Shown here piece by piece: positions 15,332 through 23,303 of a stretch of DNA of 36,720 bases (positions are counted from its first letter, which is position 1; each line of letters begins with the position of its first letter). The DNA is taken from positions 1 through 36,720 of the forward strand of contig JAHQVS010000039.1 of NCBI GenBank assembly GCA_019634215.1. Reading direction: 5' to 3'. The position numbers and the translations under genes are program-made. The notes beneath the pieces are model-generated. The model saw nothing but the letters and a program-made list of their open reading frames with translations. It had not been told where the DNA came from and ran no database searches. The DNA comes from Paracoccaceae bacterium. Its GTDB lineage: Bacteria > Pseudomonadota > Alphaproteobacteria > Rhodobacterales > Rhodobacteraceae.

Positions 15332-18157
15332 ATGGATTTGGAGTTCGTATTGTTTTTCTTATTGGCGTTGGTCTTCATTCTCGGAATCCCAATCGCGGTG
15401 GTGGCGCTGATCGTCTCATCGGTTCGGTTGGGTCAGAGGGTGGCGTCGCTGGAGACAGCGATAGAGCGGATGTCCAGGCCGGTTGCGCCCGTCACGGCGC
15501 CGCGTGCGCCACCTCCCTTGCCGGAGTGGAGACCAGCGTCAGAGCGGCAAGAACGGCTCTCTCAAGAACCGCCGCCGGAACAAACTCCTGAAAAACCGCA
15601 AGAAACGCCGCTGGGAGCCTCCCAAAGCCCTCCCTCGGAACGGCCATCAGTTCAACCTCCGGGCGCAGAGCCGCCGCGTCCTCCCGAGGGGGCTGAGGCT
15701 CCGCCTCCGAGGGATGTTGAAGCAGCGATTGTCGGCGGTTGGTTTGTTTGGATCGCGGCGGCGGCTTTGGCGCTGGCCGGGGTATTCCTAGTGCGGCACG
15801 CCATCGACGAGGGATGGCTGACGCCTTGGGCGCGAGTGGCTACCGGATTGGGGTTAGGCGCGGTGTTGTTGGTGGCGGCGGAGTGGTTGCGCCAGCGCGC
15901 GCTTCAGGAAGAGGCGGCGGCGAACGCCGCTGAAGGGGCCCGTGCGGCGTGGACGCGGCGGTTGCCGTTCCAGGCTCCGGCGGCGTTGGCGACTGGCGGG
16001 GTGTCGGCGCTGTTCGCGGCGATTCTAGCCGCGCGGCATCTTTATGATCTGATCGGGCCGGAGATGGGCTTTGTCGGCATGGGGTTGGCCTCGATCGTCG
16101 CTATGGGGTTCGGTTGGGTGCATGGGCCGATCTTGGCGGGAATCGGCCTGCTAGGCGGATATGCGACGCCGTTGCTGGTGGGCGGCTCCTCGGAGGGGCC
16201 GGCGTGGTTGACGGCCTATCTGCTGAGTTTGACGGTGGCTTGTTACGGCGTTGAACGGTTTAAGCAATGGGGTTGGGTGGCTTGGAGTGCGATGGGAGCG
16301 ATGGCGGCGTGGTCGTTTCTGCTCGTCACTGGTTATGCGGACATCGCCTCGGCTGAGACCGGCGCGACGTTTATGATCGCCGCGCCGATTTGGGCGGCGG
16401 CGGCTGTTATTGCGCCGGGCTACGGCTGGCCAATCCTGAGCACCGAGGCGCGGCCTGGGCTGGCGGCATGGGTGTGGGGGCGGCAGGTATCAGTTCCCGC
16501 TTTGCTTGCGCTTGTGGGGGTCACAGTGGCGGCGGCGGTATTGGCCTTAGCTGTGGCGATGACGGAGCAAACTATTCTTGGCCTTGCCGGGTTCGCGGCG
16601 TTGATCGCCTTTACCTTGATCGCGCTCCGGCGGGCGCAAGTGCTCGATGAGGCGGCGCCGATTGTGGTGCTAGCGGCGAGCGCGGGGCTGCTGTTCGGCG
16701 GTGGCGGGTTCGGGTCCTGGGACCCGCGTGACGCAGCGCTGTTGGCGGAGAGCTGGAGCGCAAGCGTTACTCTGGCGTTCTTGGCGCCGTTGTTGATCGG
16801 CCTCGTGCTCTATGGTGGGCGATGGCGGGCGGAACTCGCCTCCGGGCGGGCTGCGACGTTGATGTTGAGGCCGCTGTATTGGACAGCTGTCGCCGTGTTT
16901 GGATCGTTAAGCCTGTATTTCGGGTTCTACCTTGGCCACTGGGATGTGCTGCCGTCAGGGATCTGGGCCAGTGGCGCGGTGGCGCTGGCGGCGCTGTTCA
17001 CCTCGGAGGCGACGCGGGCGGCGCATCTGGACGGGGCGGATAAGGGGCGGGTCTCTGTGTACGCGCTGGGGGTGTTCGCCGCGCTTGCTGGGGCGGCGGG
17101 AACGCTGTTTGCTGGCGCGCCGTTAACGTTGGCGCTGTCGGCGTTGACGGCGGCTGCGGTGCTGCTGGATCGCCGGTTCGAGTTGCCGAGTTTGTCATAC
17201 GCGACTCAGGTCGGCGCTGCGGTGCTCGGGGTTCGGCTCTTGGCGTGGCCGGGAGTGCCGGAGGCGCTGGAGATGTCACTGGGGTCGTTGTGGTTGGCGT
17301 ATCCGCCGGCGGCGGCGGGATGCGCTGTCGCGGCGGCGGTGTTGGCGGGGATGCCGACTGTTGGCGCGCGCTTGCCGGCGCGGATGGCCGCAGAGAGTGG
17401 CGCCGTGGTGCTGACGGCGGCGTTTTTGAGCATCTTGGCGCGGCGGGCTTTCGCCGAGGCGGACACCACCCATTCCGGCCTTGGCGATTGGGATTTGGCG
17501 GAATTCGCCGTGTATGCCCTGGTTTGGGGCATGGCGGCGCTGGCGCAACTGTACCGGGCGGGGGCGGGAGGGCCGTTGCGGCGGGCGCGGTTAACCTTGG
17601 CGACCATCAGCGGCGGCGCAGCGGCTTTGGCGCTGGCGGCGTTGCTGGGGCCAGCGAACCCGGTGATGTCCGGCGTGTTGGTTGGATCGGTTCCGATCCT
17701 GGACAAGCTCGCGTTAGCCTATCTCGCGCCAGCGGCGTTGTTGGTTATCGGCGCCGTGATCGCGCGAGCCGCAGGCTATCCGCGTTTGCGGGCGTTTCTT
17801 GGCGGCGGCGCTGGGCTTTATGGGTTGCTCTGGGCGTTGTTGGAGACCCGGCGCTTATGGCAGGGGCCGGATTTGTCGCTAGAAGGCGTAAGTTCCGGAG
17901 AGCTGTACAGCTACTCGGTGGTGCTGTTGGCGGCGGCGATGGCGTTCAGCCTGATCGGGGTGTCGCGTGGGTTGTCCTGGGCCCGCCGTGCCGGGTTGGC
18001 CTTGGCGGCGGCGGCTATTGTCAAAGTGTTCTTCATCGATATCGCCGGGCTCGACGGATTGTGGCGCGCGGCCTCGTTCTTGGGGCTGGGCCTTGCCTTG
18101 GTGGGGCTGGCCTGGGCCTATCGCAAGCTGGAGGCGGCGCGGCCTGTGGCGGGGTGA
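15332..18157 (+). CDS. DUF2339 domain-containing polytopic membrane protein
   Basis: A 941-residue protein. The start ATG 15332 (MDLEFVLFF) has GGGGAG just upstream. Residues about 4-30 are a membrane segment followed by a short coiled-coil-like stretch (LGQRVASLETAIERM). Residues about 50-130 are a Pro/Glu-rich soluble linker. The rest is almost entirely hydrophobic with twenty or more predicted membrane segments. This layout (N-terminal helix, proline-rich linker, long multipass region starting IVGGWFVWIAAAALALAGVFLVRHAIDEGWLTPWAR in pieces) is the hallmark of DUF2339 proteins, whose function is not established. A cell-envelope role is often assumed but is not shown here. It appears to be a single-gene unit. 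Confidence 0.85.
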   Translation: MDLEFVLFFLLALVFILGIPIAVVALIVSSVRLGQRVASLETAIERMSRPVAPVTAPRAPPPLPEWRPASERQERLSQEPPPEQTPEKPQETPLGASQSPPSERPSVQPPGAEPPRPPEGAEAPPPRDVEAAIVGGWFVWIAAAALALAGVFLVRHAIDEGWLTPWARVATGLGLGAVLLVAAEWLRQRALQEEAAANAAEGARAAWTRRLPFQAPAALATGGVSALFAAILAARHLYDLIGPEMGFVGMGLASIVAMGFGWVHGPILAGIGLLGGYATPLLVGGSSEGPAWLTAYLLSLTVACYGVERFKQWGWVAWSAMGAMAAWSFLLVTGYADIASAETGATFMIAAPIWAAAAVIAPGYGWPILSTEARPGLAAWVWGRQVSVPALLALVGVTVAAAVLALAVAMTEQTILGLAGFAALIAFTLIALRRAQVLDEAAPIVVLAASAGLLFGGGGFGSWDPRDAALLAESWSASVTLAFLAPLLIGLVLYGGRWRAELASGRAATLMLRPLYWTAVAVFGSLSLYFGFYLGHWDVLPSGIWASGAVALAALFTSEATRAAHLDGADKGRVSVYALGVFAALAGAAGTLFAGAPLTLALSALTAAAVLLDRRFELPSLSYATQVGAAVLGVRLLAWPGVPEALEMSLGSLWLAYPPAAAGCAVAAAVLAGMPTVGARLPARMAAESGAVVLTAAFLSILARRAFAEADTTHSGLGDWDLAEFAVYALVWGMAALAQLYRAGAGGPLRRARLTLATISGGAAALALAALLGPANPVMSGVLVGSVPILDKLALAYLAPAALLVIGAVIARAAGYPRLRAFLGGGAGLYGLLWALLETRRLWQGPDLSLEGVSSGELYSYSVVLLAAAMAFSLIGVSRGLSWARRAGLALAAAAIVKVFFIDIAGLDGLWRAASFLGLGLALVGLAWAYRKLEAARPVAG

Positions 18158-18370
18158 GCTGAGCGGGCGCTGGGATGTGTTGCCTGGTTGGCGCATCCCG
18201 GCCCTGCAGGGCGGCTCATGCAAATGTAAGGTGACGTGAAGATCAAGCGCCGCATCTTATCTGGTCATTGATTTGGCTCCATAAATTGGTCGGGATGTCT
18301 GACGGAGCGCGATTGAGTGGAGTTGGCGATGCGGCGGCTTGTGAAGGTGCAATGGGGAGGTGAGCATGGT

Positions 18371-20077
18371 GTGCAGAACCGAGGCGCGCGCCGGGCCATT
18401 GCTGCCCTCAGTGTCGCGTTGGTGGGCGCTGGCTGTGCCGCCAGCGCGCCGCAAACGCCAGATCTCGCGGCCTTGTATGAAGAGGCCGCCGCCACCGGCG
18501 CGGATCAACGCAATCCGCTGGTGGTGACGCCCGGCACCCTCGGTTCTCAATTGATTTACAAGCCGACCGGTGAGCTGGTGTGGGGCGGCGAGGGGTTCAG
18601 CGTTGACCCTGACACACCGGAGGGGTTTGCGAAACTGGCCTTGCCGATTGGAGATGGCAAGCAACCATTGGCGGCGTTGCAGGATGAGGTCTCCGCCGGT
18701 GGGTTGTTGGAGACCGCCAAGGTGAGTTTCCTCGGCGCTGTGATTGAGGAGGGGGTTTACGACGGCATCGTCAGCACCCTTCGGATCGGTGGTTATAGCG
18801 CCACTTCCCCTCTGCGTGTGCTCGACACTCTTGAGGGGCGGCTTGAGCGGACCGTCGCTACGCCGGGGACCTTGGCTATTGTGTCGGGCGCCGCTGGCAG
18901 CGCAACTCTGACAGGCGGAGTCGGTTCGAAGACGGTGGGTGTCGAAGGCCCCGTGGTGATTTCGGCTGACGCTCCTGCTGAGGGAATGCCGCCGGGATCG
19001 GCTGATGTGACAGCGCAGAACGGCGTGGTGTTCGCTTATGATTGGCGCCGTGATTTGTCGGAGACGGCGGCGGATCTGTATCGGACACTTTCCGCCCGGC
19101 GCGAGGCCTTGTTGGCGCGTGGGCTCGGGCCGGACGACAAGCCTTTGAAATTCGACTTGATCGCCCATTCCATGGGCGGACTCGCGATCCGCTATTTCCT
19201 GATGTACGGCGATGCGCCTTTGCCGATGTCTGGCCCGCTGCCGCCAATCACTTGGAAAGGCGCGGAGTTGGTGGAGAAGGTGGTGATTGTCGGCACGCCC
19301 CATGGCGGTTCGGTGACGGCTTTTGAGAATCTTGTGAATGGCAAGGCGTTCAGCCCGCTGACGCCGGAGTTTCCCGCTCCCCTAATCGGAAGTCACCCCT
19401 CGGTGTATCAGTTGATGCCGCGCGACCGGCACGCCCGAGCGTGGTGGAATGGCGACCCGGAGCGGCCTTTAAAGACACTCTATGACGCCGAACTTTGGGA
19501 CCGGTACAATTGGGGGCTGCTCTCGCCCGAGGCGGACGACGCCTTTGCGCCGCTGTTGCCGCAAGGGCTGACTGTAGAGGGGCGCCGCATGCGGTTAAAG
19601 GCCCATTTGGCGCATTTGCTGCGGCGGGCGTTTTGGTTCCATCGCGCGATTGACCGGCCCACTGACCCGCCACTGGGGTTGGATATCTTCTTGGTGGTCG
19701 GTGGCGGGTTTGAGACGCCAGCGGCGGTGGCGGTCGATGAAGAGTCCGGCGAAGTGGTTATCTCTGCGCGTGAAGAAGGGGATGGCGTCGTGTTGCGATC
19801 CAGCGTGCTGCTGGACGAGCGGGTTGGGGCCCAGTTTGAGCCGGGGTTGCGCTCGCCGCTGCGTTTTCGGGCCACGTTGTTGTTGCCGGACGAGCATGTC
19901 GAACTGACCAAGAGCAAGGTGTTCGGTGATAATTTGCTGTTCTGGCTATTGGAGGAACCGCGCCGGGCGCCGCGTGGACCTCTGTCGAGACCGCGCCTCG
20001 CCGCCAGCGGCCTAGGAGCGCCTAATCCCGTAACTGTCGGAGCCTATGACGGGTTGGCGCGGGAATACGAGCGTTAG
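18371..20077 (+). CDS. Lecithin:cholesterol acyltransferase-like alpha/beta hydrolase, probable lipoprotein
   Basis: A protein of about 568 residues. From GTG 18371, preceded by GGGGAGG, it begins with basic residues and the hydrophobic run IAALSVALVGAGC, a probable lipoprotein signal ending in an imperfect lipobox. GTG 18317 and ATG 18329 are longer alternatives without such a site. Alpha/beta-hydrolase features are VVTPGTLGSQLIY (oxyanion region), FAYDWRRDLSETAADLY, the nucleophile elbow LIAHSMGGLAIRYF and GTPHGGSVTAFENL. The order matches the LCAT/PDAT group, which moves acyl chains between or cleaves lipids at the envelope. Natural substrate unknown. It stands alone between the DUF2339 gene and an AT-rich gap. 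Confidence 0.75.
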   Translation: MQNRGARRAIAALSVALVGAGCAASAPQTPDLAALYEEAAATGADQRNPLVVTPGTLGSQLIYKPTGELVWGGEGFSVDPDTPEGFAKLALPIGDGKQPLAALQDEVSAGGLLETAKVSFLGAVIEEGVYDGIVSTLRIGGYSATSPLRVLDTLEGRLERTVATPGTLAIVSGAAGSATLTGGVGSKTVGVEGPVVISADAPAEGMPPGSADVTAQNGVVFAYDWRRDLSETAADLYRTLSARREALLARGLGPDDKPLKFDLIAHSMGGLAIRYFLMYGDAPLPMSGPLPPITWKGAELVEKVVIVGTPHGGSVTAFENLVNGKAFSPLTPEFPAPLIGSHPSVYQLMPRDRHARAWWNGDPERPLKTLYDAELWDRYNWGLLSPEADDAFAPLLPQGLTVEGRRMRLKAHLAHLLRRAFWFHRAIDRPTDPPLGLDIFLVVGGGFETPAAVAVDEESGEVVISAREEGDGVVLRSSVLLDERVGAQFEPGLRSPLRFRATLLLPDEHVELTKSKVFGDNLLFWLLEEPRRAPRGPLSRPRLAASGLGAPNPVTVGAYDGLAREYER

Positions 20078-20413
20078 CGTCCTTCTCGCAGTTTGATATC
20101 TCCTGGAAAGTGTTTTGGTATCCTGGGATGTCTCTTTCTAGGAGGGTTTATGGATTTTATTTGATCATTCTTTTTGAATACGCATAATGTTTTCGTAAGA
20201 TGTATTAACTGCAAGCCGTTGTTAAGTTTCCGTTAATATGTGGCGTTTCGACACAGGGGCGATTTGTAGCTATTACTTTGAGTTGCGAAACGAATTACCT
20301 GGGTGTTCTTTTTTTGTTTTAATCCTGTTGCAGTCACTGTCCTCTGAACGGAAACGGAGAACATGACTTGAAACCAACGGTGATCAGCCCTCGCAAGCTG
20401 ACCACCGTTGGAT
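20078..20413 (+). other. AT-rich intergenic region, convergent side of the MAPEG operon
   Basis: This 336-base gap is strongly AT-rich at 20100-20330. It includes a promoter-like pair on the plus strand (TTGAAT at 20174-20179 and TAAGAT at 20196-20201, 16-base spacer) with no protein gene downstream on that strand, and it ends in the hairpin at 20371-20415. A four-codon frame at 20150 with a good ribosome-binding site is too short to call. An untranslated small RNA is possible but unproven. Confidence 0.4.
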
Positions 20414-20415
20414 TT
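20371..20415 (-). terminator. Long hairpin directly after the MAPEG gene, likely operon terminator
   Basis: CCAACGGTGATCAGC (20374-20388) faces GCTGACCACCGTTGG (20397-20411): 15 bp with one mismatch, which becomes a G-U pair in minus-strand RNA, and an 8-base loop. A/T triplets extend the stem beyond a one-base bulge. It begins at the stop codon of the MAPEG gene. The T-run after it is short (TTT), so termination may be incomplete. Confidence 0.6.
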
Positions 20416-20818
20416 AAATGACGAGAGACGCGTAATAATGAAGCAGCCAGACGCCTGACCAAAGGCAGATGACATGCTGCGAGATGATTGAAAACAGCCC
20501 GACAAAGGGATTGCCGACATACATCCGAAGGGCGTGCAAAAGCCGCCCAAGCAGAAAGACGCCGGCGAAGCAGAGCAGCAGTATTTGCGAGGCGCCGGAG
20601 ATTTCCATCAGCGCCATGGCGATCAGGACAATTGGCGCGATCTCTACAAGATTCGCATGGGCGCGAATGCGGGCCCGCAGGGTCGTGTCGTCAGCGTCTC
20701 CGAACTGCACTCCGCCGAGACGCGCCCGGCGCTCGGTCACCATTGCGCTGAGCAACACCAGCAGGATCAGGAGCGCCCCGGTCAGAGATGCGGTGATGGG
20801 AAGAGACATAGCGTTCAT
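20414..20818 (-). CDS. MAPEG family membrane protein
   Basis: A 134-residue inner-membrane protein with four hydrophobic segments. The loop with TERRARLGGVQFGDADDTTLRARIRAHANLVE in pieces is the hallmark of bacterial MAPEG (YecN-like) proteins: conserved Arg/Asn and the R-A-H-x-N-x-x-E motif between helices 1 and 2. The C-terminal half contains LLGRLLHALRMY. Family members include glutathione-dependent transferases and peroxidases; the bacterial role is mostly undefined. Its ATG overlaps the stop of the AHSA1 gene by 4 bases, so it is the third gene of an ArsR-controlled operon. A terminator-like hairpin follows. Confidence 0.9.
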   Translation of the reverse strand: MNAMSLPITASLTGALLILLVLLSAMVTERRARLGGVQFGDADDTTLRARIRAHANLVEIAPIVLIAMALMEISGASQILLLCFAGVFLLGRLLHALRMYVGNPFVGLFSIISQHVICLWSGVWLLHYYASLVI

Positions 20819-21306
20819 TCTGGGCTGCTTTCTGCTGGAGCATCCGTTTTAAGCCAGTGGTTGAGGCCGCTTAGCGTCTGCCGCCAGCCGGAGAGGTGCC
20901 GCGATCTCTTATCTTCCGTTGCAAGCCGATGATGGACGAGCAGGATTTCGGTCTCGCTGCCTCGTTGGAGGAATTGGATCTCAACAAACGTCTCGATATC
21001 GGCGTGAGGATCAGGCGCCTCCCACCTCCACGTGAAGGAGAGTTCTGAGGGCAGGTTGATTTTGGTGTATTGGCCAAGAACGGACTGCAGCTCACCGCTG
21101 GGCATGACATACTGGATGCGAAACTCACCGCCTTCGCGAAACACGAAGGTGGTGACGTCAATGACAATTGCAGGATCTGGTGCAAACCATCGTTCCAGAG
21201 CTTCGGCGGATGCAAAGGCGCGGGCGACGCGATCTCGATTTGCCGGATATCGCCGCCTGATCTCGATCGAGTCAGTTCGGTGAGATGTCTGAAGGCCGGG
21301 CATCAC
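20815..21306 (-). CDS. SRPBCC/AHSA1 domain protein
   Basis: A 163-residue cytoplasmic protein of the START-like SRPBCC superfamily, AHSA1 branch. The pattern is SIEIRRRYPANRDRVARAFASAEALERWF, then an F-R-E-G-G-E-F-R block, LSFTWRWEAPD, EIQFLQRGSETEILLVHHRL, and a C-terminal helix with SGWRQTLSGLNHWL. These proteins form a hydrophobic ligand cavity; the ligand is unknown. The gene is linked to the arsR-type regulator by a 4-base overlap upstream and to the MAPEG gene by a 4-base overlap downstream. ArsR-AHSA1 pairs recur across bacteria, suggesting a regulator and small-molecule-binding partner. Confidence 0.9.
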   Translation of the reverse strand: MMPGLQTSHRTDSIEIRRRYPANRDRVARAFASAEALERWFAPDPAIVIDVTTFVFREGGEFRIQYVMPSGELQSVLGQYTKINLPSELSFTWRWEAPDPHADIETFVEIQFLQRGSETEILLVHHRLATEDKRSRHLSGWRQTLSGLNHWLKTDAPAESSPE

Positions 21307-21638
21307 TCGCCCTCCTCTTCCAAGAGCTGACCAAGGTTGTCGAGGGTTCCAGTCCAGAATTTTCTATGGCGCGAGATCCACGCCTCCGCGTCATCCAACG
21401 GTGCGCTGATAAGTGTGAAACGTTGGGTTCTTCCTTGTTTGCGGCGTACGACGAGGCCTGCGCTTTCCAGGACCTTGATGTGCTTTGAAATCGTCGGTTG
21501 CGCATAGCCGAACGGATCGCCCAGCTCGCCCGCAGTGCATTCCCCCTGCTCTGCAAGCATGGCGAGCATCGCCCGCCGTGAGGGATCGCCCAGCGCGTGA
21601 AAGGTTCGATCAAGCGGTGTGGAATATTGTATAGCCAT
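21303..21638 (-). CDS. ArsR/SmtB family transcriptional regulator
   Basis: A 111-residue winged-helix repressor. HALGDPSRRAMLAMLAEQ is the usual first helix pair, and QPTISKHIKVLESAGLVVRRKQGRTQRF contains the recognition helix and wing. No cysteine metal box (ELCVCDL type) is visible; the equivalent region reads TAGELGDPFGYAQPTISKH. It therefore probably does not sense arsenic and belongs to the non-metal ArsR group found with AHSA1 partners. It heads the three-gene minus-strand operon. The start codon lies inside a perfect 18-bp palindrome and no ribosome-binding site precedes it, consistent with autoregulation and a leaderless message. Confidence 0.93.
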   Translation of the reverse strand: MAIQYSTPLDRTFHALGDPSRRAMLAMLAEQGECTAGELGDPFGYAQPTISKHIKVLESAGLVVRRKQGRTQRFTLISAPLDDAEAWISRHRKFWTGTLDNLGQLLEEEGE

Positions 21639-21647
21639 ATGGCTATA
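21630..21647. promoter_or_regulatory. 18-bp perfect palindrome, probable ArsR-type operator
   Basis: TATAGCCATATGGCTATA reads the same on both strands and contains the arsR start codon (21636-21638). Its size and symmetry fit the site of a dimeric winged-helix regulator, and its position at the predicted transcription start would block polymerase. Confidence 0.75.
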
Positions 21648-21674
21648 ATTATGATGCAGCCGTTACGGCGTCAA
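21646..21674 (-). promoter_or_regulatory. Predicted sigma-70 promoter of the arsR operon
   Basis: On the minus strand TTGACG (21669-21674) and TAATTA (21646-21651) are separated by 17 bases. Transcription starting 7-8 bases after the -10 box would begin at about 21638, the A of the arsR ATG, giving a leaderless transcript. The -35 box matches consensus in five of six bases; the -10 box is weaker. Confidence 0.55.
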
Positions 21675-21836
21675 CAGCGTTTTCAACCGCAGCGCTAGGC
21701 CCATAAAGCTGCCGCGTTTAGTAAAGTGTCCTTGCGTATGGAAATGTACTCAGATCGTAGCTCCATTTTCCGTCCCATTTTAGGTGAAATTCCGTTAACC
21801 CTAGAAGCAGCTTTCAGCGGTGGATCTGAGGGGATC

Positions 21837-22070
21837 ATGGCGGGTGAGTGGGCGAGCGGTGCGGCTGCGTTGGTGGCGGCGATGGAGGCTTACGGTTGGA
21901 CCGGCCTCGTCGTTGCGGCGGGGTTCCTGTTGGTTGGGATCGACCGGATCGACCCCTCCGCGCGGGGTTCTTATGCTTTTCGGATTGCGGTGTTTCCCGG
22001 CGTGGTGGCGCTGTGGCCGGTGGTGCTGATCCGTTGGGGGCAGCTTGAGATCCGCCGGAGCCGGCAATGA
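21837..22070 (+). CDS. Small membrane protein, first gene of the ferric-reductase/Rieske cluster
   Basis: A 77-residue protein of unknown family. ATG 21837 (MAGEWASGAAAL) has GAGGGG just upstream; the open frame extends further left but without a comparable site. Two hydrophobic segments are visible, GWTGLVVAAGFLLVGID and RIAVFPGVVALWPVVLI, with a short polar loop and a basic tail. It precedes another tiny membrane gene and the ferric-reductase-like gene on the same strand, so it is probably a small subunit or assembly factor of that membrane system. No homology is claimed. Confidence 0.65.
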   Translation: MAGEWASGAAALVAAMEAYGWTGLVVAAGFLLVGIDRIDPSARGSYAFRIAVFPGVVALWPVVLIRWGQLEIRRSRQ

Positions 22071-22083
22071 CCAGGGGGCTTAA

Positions 22084-22248
22084 ATGAGGGCGAGGCATCG
22101 GCGGGCGCATCGAACGCTCTGGATGCTGCTGGCGGTGTTGCTGCCGGCGATTTTGATCGCGGCGTTGGCGTTGCGGCAGGATTTCACGCGTGAGATCGCC
22201 CCGGAGCGCTTGGATGGCTCCACCGGAACCGAAGGAGGCGCCGGGTGA
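22084..22248 (+). CDS. 54-residue single-pass membrane protein
   Basis: ATG 22084 opens a 54-codon frame: a basic N-terminus (MRARHRRAHR), one hydrophobic helix (LWMLLAVLLPAILIAALAL) and a polar acidic tail ending in GGAG. Its TGA overlaps the GTG start of the ferric-reductase-like gene by 4 bases (GTGA), so the two are translationally coupled. It starts 13 bases after the previous gene, with GGGGG a few bases before its ATG. The positive-inside charge pattern, the start/stop overlap and the tight packing together argue for a real gene despite its size. Function unknown. Confidence 0.7.
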   Translation: MRARHRRAHRTLWMLLAVLLPAILIAALALRQDFTREIAPERLDGSTGTEGGAG

Positions 22249-23303
22249 GCGTTCAATACAAGCCGGTTTTGTGGGACCGCTCAAAGATGGTGTACGACGC
22301 GGTGCTGATCGCGGCGGTTGGGGCCTATCTGCTGCTGTATCTGAAGCTCGCGCCTAGCTTGGCCGATTGGTCGCGGGATGTGGATTATAATATCCAACGC
22401 ATGCGCGCCTTCGGCACCTGCGCGTTTCTGATGTTGAGCTTTATTCTCACCATCGGCCCGCTGGCGCGGTTGAATCCGGCGTTTTTACCGTTGCTGTATA
22501 ACCGCCGCCATTTCGGAGTGCTGACCTGTGTGGTGGCGGCGGCGCACGCCGTGTTTGTACTGGATTGGTATTTCGCCTTTAGCGACACGGAGCGTTATAC
22601 GGCGCTGTTGGCGGCGAACACCAGTTATGGGCAGGTGCTAGGCGTTCCGTTCGAGGCGTTTGGGATCGCTGCGTTGGGGATTTTAATTATCCTCGCCGTG
22701 ACCAGCCACGATTTCTGGATGAGCTTTCTGACCCCGCCAGTCTGGAAGGCGATCCATATGTCGGTATACGCCGCTTACGCGCTGGTCGTGGCGCATGTGG
22801 CGTTTGGTTATTTGCAAAGCGAGCGCTCGCCTGTGATCGCCGCGATTGTGATCGGAGCCGCTGGGATCGTGACGCTGCTGCATGTGGCGGCGGCGCGCGG
22901 CGAGGCGCGGATTGACCTGAGCAACGCCGCCGAAGCGGCTGAGGAGGAGTGGGTAGATGTTGGGCCGGTCTGCAGTTTTATGGAAGGCCGGGGACGGGTG
23001 GTAGTGTTGCCGGACGGCGAGCGGGCGGCGGTGTTTCGCCATGACGGCAAGCTGTCGGCGCTGTCCAACGTTTGCGCCCACCAGAACGGGCCGCTCGGCG
23101 AAGGGCGGATCATCGACGGCTGCGTCACCTGCCCCTGGCATGGCCACCAATTTCGCCCCGAGGACGGCTGCGCGCCAGCGCCCTTCACCGACAAGGTGCC
23201 GACTTATCGGCTGAAACAGGTTGGCGACCGGGTGTATCTGAACGCGGAGGCGCTTGCGCCTGGAACCTATGTCGAGCCGATCCAGTTGGAGGAGGCGTCA
23301 TGA
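22245..23303 (+). CDS. Ferric-reductase-like membrane protein fused to a Rieske [2Fe-2S] domain
   Basis: A 352-residue protein in two parts. Residues about 15-215 form a six-helix ferric-reductase/MsrQ-type membrane domain with histidines suited to haem binding (candidates H101, H171, H184). Residues about 235-335 are a Rieske domain: CAHQNGPLGEG (C277, H279) and CPWHGHQF (C296, H299) provide the four cluster ligands. The fusion suggests electron flow between a membrane haem and an iron-sulphur centre, with the Rieske domain most likely cytoplasmic if the standard topology holds. GTG 22245 overlaps the previous stop; its own stop overlaps the next ATG. Partners are unknown small membrane proteins, so the terminal acceptor cannot be named. 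Confidence 0.88.
   Translation: MSVQYKPVLWDRSKMVYDAVLIAAVGAYLLLYLKLAPSLADWSRDVDYNIQRMRAFGTCAFLMLSFILTIGPLARLNPAFLPLLYNRRHFGVLTCVVAAAHAVFVLDWYFAFSDTERYTALLAANTSYGQVLGVPFEAFGIAALGILIILAVTSHDFWMSFLTPPVWKAIHMSVYAAYALVVAHVAFGYLQSERSPVIAAIVIGAAGIVTLLHVAAARGEARIDLSNAAEAAEEEWVDVGPVCSFMEGRGRVVVLPDGERAAVFRHDGKLSALSNVCAHQNGPLGEGRIIDGCVTCPWHGHQFRPEDGCAPAPFTDKVPTYRLKQVGDRVYLNAEALAPGTYVEPIQLEEAS

Noticed and set aside
17245-18162. 305-residue Gly/Arg-rich frame overlapping the DUF2339 gene
   Set aside because: Low-complexity shadow in another frame of a coherent multipass membrane protein.
18201-18212. Palindrome GCCCTGCAGGGC after the DUF2339 gene
   Set aside because: No loop and no T-run, so it cannot be a standard terminator; probably a chance GC-rich palindrome.
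20150-20164. Four-codon frame (MDFI) with a perfect GGAGGG upstream
   Set aside because: Too short to judge; it may be a chance ribosome-binding-site-like run, with no regulated gene immediately downstream.
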